A DNA stretch of 12,083 bases, from the NCBI GenBank assembly GCA_016788685.1, contig JAEUSS010000244.1:1-12083 (forward strand), written 5' to 3'. Positions 1 through 6,804 of this stretch are shown here, in pieces. Each line of letters opens with the position of its first letter. Position 1 is the stretch's first letter. A model generated the notes under the pieces. It saw only the letters and a program-made list of their open reading frames with translations. It had not been told where the DNA came from and made no database searches. The DNA comes from Prolixibacteraceae bacterium. Lineage in GTDB: Bacteria > Bacteroidota > Bacteroidia > Bacteroidales > Prolixibacteraceae. The position numbers and the translations under genes were made by a program.

Positions 1-915
1 TCCGCCCATCAGGATGAAAATCATCATGAAAAAATACGTAACAAACATAACCTGCTGCTGGGTGTCGGCAACGGTGGAAATGAATAAACCCAGCCCAAGA
101 ATACCCAGCAAATAAAGTATGCCGAAGCCAAACACAAGCCCCAGGCTGCCAACGACTGGTAAATTGAAAACTACTTTGGCAATCAGTAATCCGAACGATA
201 AATCGAACAACGCAATTACCACAAAAGGAATCAGTTTCCCGGTTAAGAACTGAATTTTTTTGATTGGTGTCACATTTAGCTGTTCAATCGTTCCCTGTTC
301 TTTCTCCTTTACCAGGCTCATTCCGGAGAGGAATAACCCGATGAGGGTAACCAATATGGCCAGAATCCCGGGGGCCATGTACCACTTGTATTCGAGTTCG
401 GAGTTGTACCAGAACCGGGAAACCGTGTTGATCTGGTAGGGGGGATTGAATTCGGGCAGCCCCTTCCATTCGGCGATAATGTTTTTGTTGAAATCGCGAA
501 TGACCGAGGCGGCATAGGAGTAACCTAATTGCGCAGCCTGGCCGTCGATGGCATTTACAAGCAACTGCAGGCTGGCTTTGTCGTCCCGGATCAGGTCGCG
601 CTCAAATCCCTGGGGAATTGTCAGCACCATATCATCGGCATTACGCAGGAGTTCTTTTTCGCCTTCTTCAGGATTGAACGAGGTGTTGTTGATCGTGAAG
701 AACGGGGAAGCTTCGAGTTTGCCGGCCAGTTCGCGCGAGGTTGACGACAGGTCTTTGTCGATCAGAAAGATATCGACGTTTTTCAGGTCGTAAGTCGCCG
801 CGAAAACAAGCACCAGCATCTGGAGCAGCGGAATCATCACAATCATCCGCAGCATAACTTTGTTGCGCTTGACCTGAATAAACTCTTTTTGTATGACGTA
901 GAAAATTGTTTTCAT
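1..915 (-). CDS. ABC-2 type transporter permease, C-terminus cut by window edge
   Basis: Inner-membrane permease of an ABC exporter, YbhS/YbhR/YhhJ-like. The reading frame opens at ATG 915-913 and stays open for 305 codons to the window edge, so about 65 C-terminal residues of a ~370-residue family are missing. The layout is a cytoplasmic N-terminus (MKTIFYVIQKEF), a first membrane helix at about 24-41, a large periplasmic domain to about 175, then a cluster of helices from about 180. The conserved cytoplasmic loop VKEKEQGTIEQLNVTP (202-217), the EKExGTxE motif of ABC-2 permeases, is present. It is the last visible gene of the efflux operon, 92 nt after its paralogue at 1008-2117, with which it probably forms a heterodimer. 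The substrate cannot be read from the sequence; drugs, bile-salt-like compounds or lipids are all possible. Confidence 0.93.
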   Translation of the reverse strand, partial: MKTIFYVIQKEFIQVKRNKVMLRMIVMIPLLQMLVLVFAATYDLKNVDIFLIDKDLSSTSRELAGKLEASPFFTINNTSFNPEEGEKELLRNADDMVLTIPQGFERDLIRDDKASLQLLVNAIDGQAAQLGYSYAASVIRDFNKNIIAEWKGLPEFNPPYQINTVSRFWYNSELEYKWYMAPGILAILVTLIGLFLSGMSLVKEKEQGTIEQLNVTPIKKIQFLTGKLIPFVVIALFDLSFGLLIAKVVFNLPVVGSLGLVFGFGILYLLGILGLGLFISTVADTQQQVMFVTYFFMMIFILMGG

Positions 916-922
916 TTTCTTA

Positions 923-1009
923 TTTACTATTTTAAGATTTACCGTTTACTATTTGCGCCGGAATTCAGAGCATTCAAATCGTAAATCGTCAATAACTAAA
1001 TTGTAAATT
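923..1009. repeat. Imperfect 7-nt repeats in the spacer between the two permease genes
   Basis: The 92-nt spacer is largely built of A/T-rich heptamers. AAATCGT occurs twice in perfect tandem (976-989). AAATTGT is followed by AAATTAT (998-1011, running into the stop codon of the neighbouring gene). ATTTACC, GTTTACT and ATTTGCG follow one another (938-958). The decamer TTTACTATTT occurs at 923-932 and 945-954. No promoter or terminator was recognised here. The function is unknown. Confidence 0.6.
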
Positions 1010-2117
1010 ATTCTAATCTGATTTTGAAAGTCCGAATGCTGAGGCCGATAAACACGAATGTCATCAGCATCAGAATCAGCGTTTCTTTCCAGACAAATAA
1101 GATTCCGGTACCTTTCAGCATGATGTTCTTTATGATCACGATAAACCAGCGCGGCGGCATAGCGTGGCTCAGGATGCGCAGGGGTGCAGGCATATTTTCG
1201 ATCGGGAAGATAAAGCCTGAAAGCAAAATGGTTGGCAGCATCAGTGCCAGTACTGAAATAAACATCGCCGCCATCTGGTTGGGGGCAATGGTCGAAATCA
1301 GGATACCCAGGCTCAGCGCCATCATAATAAAGAGAAAACTTTCGGCCATCAGGAAAATGAAACTGCCTTTGATCGGGACTCCAAAAATGAAAACGCCAAT
1401 CAGGATGATGGTCAGTGCGTTAATGAACGAAAGCAGCAGGTAGGGCGTAACTTTTCCCAAAACAATCTGAATTGGTTTCAATGGCGAGGCAAGCAGCACT
1501 TCCATGGTGCCCAGTTCTTTTTCTTTGCTGATGGAAATGGAGGTCATCATGGCCGAAATCAGCATCAGGATCATAGCCATGATGCCCGGAACAAACATGT
1601 AAACGCTTTTTAATCCTTCGTTGTAAAGCATCCTCACTTCGGTGTTTATCTGATGGGGTAACTGCAAGTTCTGAAGCTTTTCTTTTTTTACATAGTCGTT
1701 GATGATTCCTGAAGCATAGCTGGTCAGTATTCGGGCGGTGTTGGGGTCGGAAGCATCGGCCAGCAGCTGCACATCGGCCTTGCCGTCGCGTTCGAGGTTT
1801 TGCTCAAAATTGCTCCCGAAGGTAACCACCATCTTTACTTTTCCTTTCCGGAAGACTTCTTCCACATCGTCGCCCGGGAGCAGTTCGTCAGCCGGAACAA
1901 AATAACCCGATGACAACAGTTTGGCTGTAATTTCGCGGGTGGTATTGTCGCGCGACTCATCCCGGATGGCAATCTTCGAATTCTGGATGTCGGTACTGAT
2001 CACTTTCCCGAACAGCAAAAGCTGAATTACCGGCAAAGCGAAAATGATGATCATTGTTCGCGGATCGCGAAAAATGTGTAAAAATTCCTTCCGTAGAAAA
2101 CCTGTAAATTGTTTCAT
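1008..2117 (-). CDS. ABC-2 type transporter permease
   Basis: Second inner-membrane subunit of the exporter, 369 residues, the usual full length for YbhR/YhhJ-like permeases. It has a short cytoplasmic start (MKQFTGFLRKEFLHIFRDPR), a first helix at about 22-39, a soluble periplasmic domain at about 40-170, helix 2 at about 172-195, the cytoplasmic coupling loop SKEKELGTMEVLLASPLKP (197-215), then helices at about 220-247, 253-275, 283-304 and 340-360. The conserved stretch PTILLSGFIFPIENMP (295-310) is typical of ABC-2 exporters. It lies 54 nt after the ATPase gene 2172-2903 and 92 nt before the partial permease 1-915. I infer a heterodimeric membrane channel energised by the two ATPases and joined to the adaptor and TolC-like protein of the same operon. 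Confidence 0.95.
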   Translation of the reverse strand: MKQFTGFLRKEFLHIFRDPRTMIIIFALPVIQLLLFGKVISTDIQNSKIAIRDESRDNTTREITAKLLSSGYFVPADELLPGDDVEEVFRKGKVKMVVTFGSNFEQNLERDGKADVQLLADASDPNTARILTSYASGIINDYVKKEKLQNLQLPHQINTEVRMLYNEGLKSVYMFVPGIMAMILMLISAMMTSISISKEKELGTMEVLLASPLKPIQIVLGKVTPYLLLSFINALTIILIGVFIFGVPIKGSFIFLMAESFLFIMMALSLGILISTIAPNQMAAMFISVLALMLPTILLSGFIFPIENMPAPLRILSHAMPPRWFIVIIKNIMLKGTGILFVWKETLILMLMTFVFIGLSIRTFKIRLE

Positions 2118-2126
2118 AATCTGTTT

Positions 2127-2159
2127 GTTGCGGGTTGCGGATTAACCTGTAATCTGTAA
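2127..2159. repeat. Short heptamer repeats in the ATPase-permease spacer
   Basis: Within the 54-nt spacer, GTTGCGG occurs twice in perfect tandem (2127-2140). Shortly after, CTGTAAT is followed by CTGTAAC (2147-2160). Both pairs have a 7-nt period, like the words in the spacer at 923-1009, though the words differ. I see no promoter or terminator here. Confidence 0.5.
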
Positions 2160-2171
2160 CCCGGAATGTTT

Positions 2172-2903
2172 TTATTCTACGTTTCGTGCAATCTTCAGGA
2201 AAACTTCGTCCATGTTTTTTGCCCCGAATTGTTTTTTCAGATTTTCGGGTGTGTCAAGAGCCTCAATCCGGCCGTTGTTCATAATCGAAACGCGGTTGCA
2301 GTATTCGGCTTCGTCCATGTAGTGTGTGGTTACAAAAACAGTGATTCCGCGGTCGGCAGCTTCGTAAATCAGGTCCCAGAACTTTCGCCGGGTAATAGGG
2401 TCAACTCCGCCGGTTGGTTCATCGAGAAATACAATTTTCGGATCGTGAAAGATGGCGACCGAAAACGCCAGTTTCTGTTTCCATCCCAAGGGGAGCGATC
2501 CGATCAGCGAATCTTTGGCTGATCCGAGCTCGAGATTCCGGAGTAAGGTTTCTTGCTTTGCTTTGCGCTCGGCGGGAGAAATGCCGTAGATGCCGGAGAA
2601 AAAGCGGATATTCTCAGAAATTGTCAGGTCTTCGTAGAGCGAAAATTTCTGGCTCATGTAACCAATGGTGCGCTTCACTTTTTCGGTTTCGCGGCAGATG
2701 TCAAATCCGGCCACTTTAACTTTACCTGAAGTGGGGGCGGAGAGTCCGCACAGAATTTTCATGGCGGTAGTTTTCCCGGCACCATTGGCACCCAGGAACC
2801 CGAATATTTCGCCCTTGTACACCTCAAAATTGAGGTGGTCGTTGGCCACAAACGAACCGAATTTTTTGACCAGATCGTGTACTTCAATTACTTTTTCTTG
2901 CAT
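2172..2903 (-). CDS. ABC transporter ATPase, efflux; YbhF second-half-like
   Basis: Cytoplasmic ATPase of the exporter, 243 residues. Walker A is GANGAGKTT (38-46), the Q-loop glutamine is Q85 (GYMSQKFSLY), Walker B is IVFLDEP (157-163) with catalytic E162, the D-loop is GGVD (165-168) and the H-loop histidine is H194 (VTTHYMDEAE). The usual LSGGQ signature is degenerate: SLPLGWKQ at 136-143. The C-terminal MDEVFLKI (231-238) matches drug-exporter ATPases. It lies 39 nt after the other ATPase gene and 54 nt before the permease gene. In E. coli YbhF two such domains are fused; here they are separate. I infer a heterodimer with the 2943-3851 product, whose sequence defects are complementary to this one. 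Confidence 0.95.
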   Translation of the reverse strand: MQEKVIEVHDLVKKFGSFVANDHLNFEVYKGEIFGFLGANGAGKTTAMKILCGLSAPTSGKVKVAGFDICRETEKVKRTIGYMSQKFSLYEDLTISENIRFFSGIYGISPAERKAKQETLLRNLELGSAKDSLIGSLPLGWKQKLAFSVAIFHDPKIVFLDEPTGGVDPITRRKFWDLIYEAADRGITVFVTTHYMDEAEYCNRVSIMNNGRIEALDTPENLKKQFGAKNMDEVFLKIARNVE

Positions 2904-2942
2904 GTTTTGATGTTTTTACCTGTTGTCACCAAATCCGGGATA

Positions 2943-3851
2943 TCATTCATTATCCTGTAAAAGCTCCATAAACACGTCTTCGATGGATGGCGGAATGTCA
3001 AGAACTTCCAGTCCGGAATGGTCTTTTTTCAGGAGATAGTTTTCAAATTCAGTAGCTTCTGCTTCATCATCTTTTCCGGTGACATGCAGGTACTGACCAA
3101 ATGCGAACGCTGAATCGGTTTTTTCGTACGAACGTATGTCCTGGATCAGCCGGTGCATATCGTCCGATTTGATGGCGTATAACTTTCGGGAATAATTTTC
3201 AACCAGCTTTTGCGGTGTGTCAACATCCAGCACTTTTCCTTTTTGCATCAGCGCCACGCGGTTGCAAAGCGTTGCTTCGTCCATGTAAGGTGTCGAAACC
3301 AGTATGGTTATTCCTTTTTGCTGAAGTTTTTTCAGCATTTCCCAGAACTCCTTGCGCGAAACAGCATCTACGCCGGTGGTGGGTTCATCCAGTATCAGGA
3401 TTTCAGGTTTATGGATCAGGGCGCACGAGAGTGCCAGTTTTTGCTTCATTCCTCCCGAGAGTTTTCCGGCGAGGCGGTTTTTGAAAGGTTCAATCTGTAC
3501 GTAAATATCGCGGATCAGCCCGTAATTTTCGGCAACTGTGGTCTGAAAGACTGTTGCGAAAAAGTTCAGGTTTTCCTCGACTGTCAGATCTGAATACAGC
3601 GAAAACCGGCCGGGCATATACCCGACGATTTGCCTGATCTTCTTGTAATCTTTAACGACATCCAGGCCGTTCAGTGTTGCCAGTCCTTTGTCCTGAATAA
3701 GTAAAGTCATCAGGATACGCATCAGCGTTGTTTTTCCGGCTCCGTCGGGGCCAATGAGTCCGAAAAGTTCGCCTTTTTTTACTTCGAGCGAAATGTCACT
3801 GACTGCCGGAACGTTACCGTACGATTTGTATATGTTTTGAATGCTGATCAT
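2943..3851 (-). CDS. ABC transporter ATPase, efflux; YbhF first-half-like
   Basis: Cytoplasmic ATPase, 302 residues. Walker A is GPDGAGKTT (34-42), the signature is a good LSGGMKQ (131-137), and Walker B is ILILDEP (151-157) with catalytic E156 kept. Two switch residues are changed: the Q-loop position is glycine (GYMPGRFSLY, 77-86, where the partner has GYMSQ) and the H-loop histidine is proline P188 (VSTPYMDEA). A C-terminal extension from about 220 ends in IEDVFMELL (290-298), as in drug-exporter ATPases. It lies 57 nt after the adaptor gene and 39 nt before the second ATPase. Given the partner's canonical Q- and H-loops but poor signature, the pair would form one consensus and one degenerate ATP site. 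The substrate is unknown. Confidence 0.95.
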   Translation of the reverse strand: MISIQNIYKSYGNVPAVSDISLEVKKGELFGLIGPDGAGKTTLMRILMTLLIQDKGLATLNGLDVVKDYKKIRQIVGYMPGRFSLYSDLTVEENLNFFATVFQTTVAENYGLIRDIYVQIEPFKNRLAGKLSGGMKQKLALSCALIHKPEILILDEPTTGVDAVSRKEFWEMLKKLQQKGITILVSTPYMDEATLCNRVALMQKGKVLDVDTPQKLVENYSRKLYAIKSDDMHRLIQDIRSYEKTDSAFAFGQYLHVTGKDDEAEATEFENYLLKKDHSGLEVLDIPPSIEDVFMELLQDNE

Positions 3852-3908
3852 GTTGATTTCAAGATTAGGAGTTGCATTGTGCCGGGAACGGCCATACGAT
3901 TTGTTATC

Positions 3909-4787
3909 TTAAAACACCACTTCACCCGGCATCCCGATTTTTATCCGCCCGTCGTTGTCAACCAATATTTTGACGGCGTACATCAGTTTTACCCGCTCTT
4001 CTTTGGTTTGGATGATCTTGGGGGTGAATTCTGATTCCGACGAGATCCAGGTAATCGTTCCGGTCAGCGGTTGCATTTCTTTGGTATCCGAATCAATCAG
4101 CACTTTGGCTTCACTGCCGAGTTTAACTTTCGCAAGCTGGGCTCCCGAAACGTATACTTTCAGTTCCAGCTTAGCCAGGTCAGCCATTTTCAGGATGGGT
4201 TTCCCCGGTGTAGCCAGTTCTCCGGTTTCGAGGTAAGTTTCCAGGACAGTTCCTTTTCCGGGGCTGTTGATCCGGCATTTGGCCAGTTGTTCGTTCAGCA
4301 GGTCAAGCTGCCTTCGGATGACTTCCATTTCACTCCCAATCAGCTGAAACTGGGTACTTGTTGCCGAAATTTGTTTGTCCAGAACATTCATTTGTCCGTT
4401 GATGTCGTCCATCTGTTGCTGCGTTGCAGCCTGGTCGGCGAACATTTTGACGATGCGCTGCTGAGTGGTTGCCACATTCTTCTTCTGTTCCCTGAAGACA
4501 TTGATTTGAGCCGCCACATTTTGTTTTTTCGTTTCGCTGCCCGCCAGTTGTGCTTCTGTTTGCAACTTTTTCAGGAACAATTCGGTGGTGTCAATCAGCG
4601 CGATGTGTTTGCCGGGGGCGAGTTCATCGCCTTGTTTTACTTCCATTGACAATAGTTTTCCGGCGGTTTCCGAAGAAACGATCGTTTCAACCGCTTCGAA
4701 ATTTCCGTAAGCATCCGATTGGCTTTTTTCGTTTTTGCAGGCTCCGAGCAGGAGGAGAGCAAGGGCTGTTATTTGTAATTTTTTCAT
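3909..4787 (-). CDS. HlyD/YbhG-family periplasmic adaptor lipoprotein
   Basis: Membrane fusion (adaptor) subunit, 292 residues, bridging the inner-membrane ABC complex and the outer-membrane channel. It begins with a lipoprotein signal, MKKLQITALALLLLGAC, with lipobox LGAC and C17 as the modified cysteine, so it is probably lipid-anchored. A first half of the lipoyl/barrel-sandwich domain (about 30-68) is followed by a long alpha-helical hairpin (about 70-172) and then the second half, INSPGKGTVLETYLETGELATPGKPILKMA. At the hairpin tip, RIVKMFADQAATQQQMDD (111-128) resembles the R-x-x-x-L-x(6)-S pattern by which adaptors dock onto TolC-type channels. A beta-barrel domain with GMPGEVVF at the C-terminus closes the protein. 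It lies 30 nt after the TolC-like gene, which fits a joint assembly. Confidence 0.93.
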   Translation of the reverse strand: MKKLQITALALLLLGACKNEKSQSDAYGNFEAVETIVSSETAGKLLSMEVKQGDELAPGKHIALIDTTELFLKKLQTEAQLAGSETKKQNVAAQINVFREQKKNVATTQQRIVKMFADQAATQQQMDDINGQMNVLDKQISATSTQFQLIGSEMEVIRRQLDLLNEQLAKCRINSPGKGTVLETYLETGELATPGKPILKMADLAKLELKVYVSGAQLAKVKLGSEAKVLIDSDTKEMQPLTGTITWISSESEFTPKIIQTKEERVKLMYAVKILVDNDGRIKIGMPGEVVF

Positions 4788-4817
4788 GGTGATCTTATTA
4801 TCTGTTTGTTCGGTGTT

Positions 4818-6083
4818 TTATTGGTTTCCGCTGATGTTCAGAAGTTTAATCTGCGCTTCTTTTAACTGGATCTTGCGGGTTTCGAGCATGAGTTGCGCAG
4901 TGGTTGCGGCATTCAGATCCTGAATGTAGTCAGCCGTGGTGATCGTCCCGTTTTCCAGTTTCGAAGCAGACGTTTGGGCAATTCGCTCCCGGATAGAAAT
5001 CAGTTCACGATCGGTTTTCAGCAATTCGGAAATCTGGTCTATCTTTTTGATTTGCTGGTCTGTGGCTACATCAATGTTCTGCACAAACGCTTCCCGTTTG
5101 GACTGGACAATATCCTGCTGAAGTTTTAAAACTTGTCGCTGGCGCGAAGTGTTTTTCCAGTCGAAGACGTTCCAGCTAAATCCCAGGCCAACCAGGTAGT
5201 AAGTGTCAAATTCGTTATTGAGCATGTTGAGTCCCGGTTTGCCGTAACCTGCCTGTCCAAAACCGAACAGTTTCGGGTTACGCTGCTTCTTCAGGATTTC
5301 AGAACTGGCATTCAGAAGTTCGGTCTGAGTGCCGAAAAGATCAAGTTCCGGACGCTTCAGCGGCAGTTCGGCAGATGCAGGTACTTCGGGCAAAGTCAGG
5401 TTGTTTAGCAGGGCTGTTGTTTTTCCTGTCAGGATGGCTAATGCCGAAAGTACGGTTTCGCGATTACTCTTCAGTTCGAGCGCCAGCTGGCCGGTCTGGA
5501 GGAGTTCGGCCAGTAGCTGATCCAATTCAGACGATAAAATCATCCCGTTATTAACTGCTGATTCCATGAACTTCCGGCGTTTGGCAAGGGTTTCGGTTTT
5601 CTTTTCCAGAATTCTCAGATTTTCCTGAATCAGGAAAGACGTGAAATAGAACTGGTTTACCTTTTCTTTGACCTGATAAAGTTCGACTTCTGTTTGCTGA
5701 ATGTTTCCGGCATTCTCGGCCTGATTAACCAGTTCTTTGGCTTTGCTCAGTCCGCCGTCCCAAATTGTTTGCTTCAGGTCAAGGTAAAATTTGTACTGGT
5801 CTTTGTCAGCCGTTGGTATGTTCATGTTTGGGAGTGAAAGACCGATTTTAGTCACGTCCGACTGATAAGTTGCCTGACCGTTCAGGTTAACCTGTGGCAG
5901 GTAGCTGGTCGCATTATTTTCATTTTTAAGATTCAGGATTTGCTGGTACAGTCCGATTTGTTTCAGCTCCGGGTGATTTTCCCTGGCCCAGTCCTGGCAT
6001 TGTTCAAGTGTCACTGCTTCCTGTGCTGTGAGTATACCGGCGGGGAGGAGCAGTATGAGGAATAAAAGTTTAATTGTTTTCAT
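4818..6083 (-). CDS. TolC-family outer membrane efflux protein
   Basis: Outer-membrane exit channel of the exporter, 421 residues. A signal peptide is visible (MKTIKLLFLILLLPAGILTA, probable cleavage before QEAVT). The start of the mature protein, TLEQCQDWARENHPELKQIGLYQQ, is the typical opening of the OEP family. Two long helical repeats follow. The second beta strand region contains YYLVGLGFSWNVFDWKNTSRQR, as in TolC-like proteins, and the end (GTITTADYIQDLNAATTAQLMLETRKIQLKEAQIKLLNISG) is the usual final helix. The start codon lies inside the end of the TetR gene with a 14-nt overlap, so translation of the two is probably coupled. Trimer formation is inferred from the family. Confidence 0.94.
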   Translation of the reverse strand: MKTIKLLFLILLLPAGILTAQEAVTLEQCQDWARENHPELKQIGLYQQILNLKNENNATSYLPQVNLNGQATYQSDVTKIGLSLPNMNIPTADKDQYKFYLDLKQTIWDGGLSKAKELVNQAENAGNIQQTEVELYQVKEKVNQFYFTSFLIQENLRILEKKTETLAKRRKFMESAVNNGMILSSELDQLLAELLQTGQLALELKSNRETVLSALAILTGKTTALLNNLTLPEVPASAELPLKRPELDLFGTQTELLNASSEILKKQRNPKLFGFGQAGYGKPGLNMLNNEFDTYYLVGLGFSWNVFDWKNTSRQRQVLKLQQDIVQSKREAFVQNIDVATDQQIKKIDQISELLKTDRELISIRERIAQTSASKLENGTITTADYIQDLNAATTAQLMLETRKIQLKEAQIKLLNISGNQ

Positions 6084-6699
6084 CCTGTTTGTTGATTACG
6101 ATGGCGTTGATTACGAATTGCTTAATTACGCCGGCACGTTCGGCATAGAAAGTCTCGAGGGCATTCTGATCATCTTTGAACATGACAAAGCTTAAAATCG
6201 GGCGTGCCGCAAACGGGAAAACGCACATGGAAATGATGTTGGCAGTCAGGTGCCGGGGTGACATGCGGATGATTTCGCCTCGATCCATGGCTAATTGGAT
6301 ATGATCGAATATCACTTGCGGATTCAAGCCGAATTTGACAACCAGCTTAAATAATCCGGAAGGATCGCGGTTCAGTTCTTTCATGATGAAGCCCGGAATA
6401 AACGGATGTTTGATCAAGAGTCCGATGTAGGCATCGATGATTTGCTCAATCTTGGAGACAATTGGCTCATCCGACCGCACAATGCGGGTAATTTCAGGAA
6501 AAGCGAATTTGATGATTTCAGAGAAAATGGCTTCGAAAAGTCGTTCTTTGCTGCGAAAGTAATAGTGAAGAAGTGCTTTGTTTATTCCTGCTTTGTCAGC
6601 AATCTCCTGCATGCGGGCACCTTCCATTCCTTTGGTTACAAACACATTTCTGGCGGCTTCCAGAATTTTTGCTTCGGTGGTATCTTTTTTTGTTTCCAT
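6070..6699 (-). CDS. TetR-family transcriptional regulator
   Basis: DNA-binding regulator, 209 residues, first gene of the efflux operon. The N-terminal domain is classic TetR: AKILEAARNVFVTKGMEG (10-27), then the helix-turn-helix ARMQEIADKAGINKALLHYYFRSKERLF (28-55). The C-terminal ligand-binding and dimer domain is not closely recognisable; the ligand is unknown. Its position upstream of a YbhGFSR-like exporter parallels E. coli CecR (YbiH), also a TetR-type protein encoded with that transporter. The ATG at 6699-6697 lies about 10 nt downstream of a palindrome related to a second one upstream of the promoter, so I infer autorepression of the whole operon. The last residues contain a fivefold-spaced VI(N/K) repeat, encoded by three 15-nt units. 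Confidence 0.94.
   Translation of the reverse strand: METKKDTTEAKILEAARNVFVTKGMEGARMQEIADKAGINKALLHYYFRSKERLFEAIFSEIIKFAFPEITRIVRSDEPIVSKIEQIIDAYIGLLIKHPFIPGFIMKELNRDPSGLFKLVVKFGLNPQVIFDHIQLAMDRGEIIRMSPRHLTANIISMCVFPFAARPILSFVMFKDDQNALETFYAERAGVIKQFVINAIVINKQDENN
6085..6129 (-). repeat. Three 15-nt units in the 3' end of the tetR gene
   Basis: Read on the minus strand, the units start with GTAATT, GTAATC and GTAATC at exactly 15-nt steps. They encode VIKQF, VINAI and VINKQ (residues 191-205). GTTGATTACGA on the plus strand is repeated exactly at 6091-6101 and 6106-6116. This may be a recent local duplication at the protein's C-terminal tail. Confidence 0.6.
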
Positions 6700-6708
6700 T
6701 TTATTTTG

Positions 6709-6730
6709 ATTTTAACTGTATGGTTAAATC
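6709..6730. promoter_or_regulatory. Probable TetR operator O2, in the leader of the efflux operon
   Basis: An imperfect palindrome with arms TTTTAAC and GGTTAAA around TGTAT. Seven of nine pairs in the 18-bp core are complementary. It matches the perfect palindrome at 6783-6804 at most positions, including ATTTTAAC and TATGGTTAAA. It covers roughly +1 to +22 of the predicted transcript, where bound repressor would block initiation. Binding by the adjacent TetR protein is inferred, not shown. Confidence 0.65.
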
Positions 6731-6737
6731 GTATGGT

Positions 6738-6769
6738 CAAAAGTATGGCTTGAAAATGATTCATCCAAA
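6738..6769 (-). promoter_or_regulatory. Bacteroidetes-type promoter of the tetR-efflux operon
   Basis: On the minus strand the -33 element TTTG (6769-6766) is followed by 20 nt and then TACTTTTG (6745-6738), an exact match to TTTG-N19-21-TAnnTTTG, the primary sigma consensus of Bacteroidetes. Transcription would begin near 6731, about 30 nt before the tetR ATG. The promoter lies between two related palindromes. Confidence 0.72.
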
Positions 6770-6782
6770 TTTTTAATCATTT

Positions 6783-6804
6783 ATTTTAACCATATGGTTA
6801 AAAT
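6783..6804. promoter_or_regulatory. Probable TetR operator O1, perfect 22-bp palindrome
   Basis: The half-site ATTTTAACCAT is followed directly by its exact reverse complement ATGGTTAAAAT. A perfect 22-bp palindrome is typical of TetR-family operators. It lies 13 bp upstream of the -33 element. Its centre is 74 bp from the centre of O2, close to seven helical turns, so the two sites lie on about the same face of the helix. A further half-site GGTTAA occurs at 6809-6814. Confidence 0.72.

Noticed and set aside
3892-3902. CCATACGATTT in the adaptor-ATPase spacer, reverse complement of AAATCGTATGG at 6726-6736 next to operator O2.
   Set aside because: An 11-nt match is quite likely by chance given the number of words compared, it has no palindrome around it, and there is no promoter nearby.
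4071-4649. 192-codon open frame on the plus strand, antisense to the adaptor gene.
   Set aside because: It has low-complexity Phe/His-rich content expected from reading a Lys/Gln/Glu-rich coiled coil backwards; no start signal or family match.
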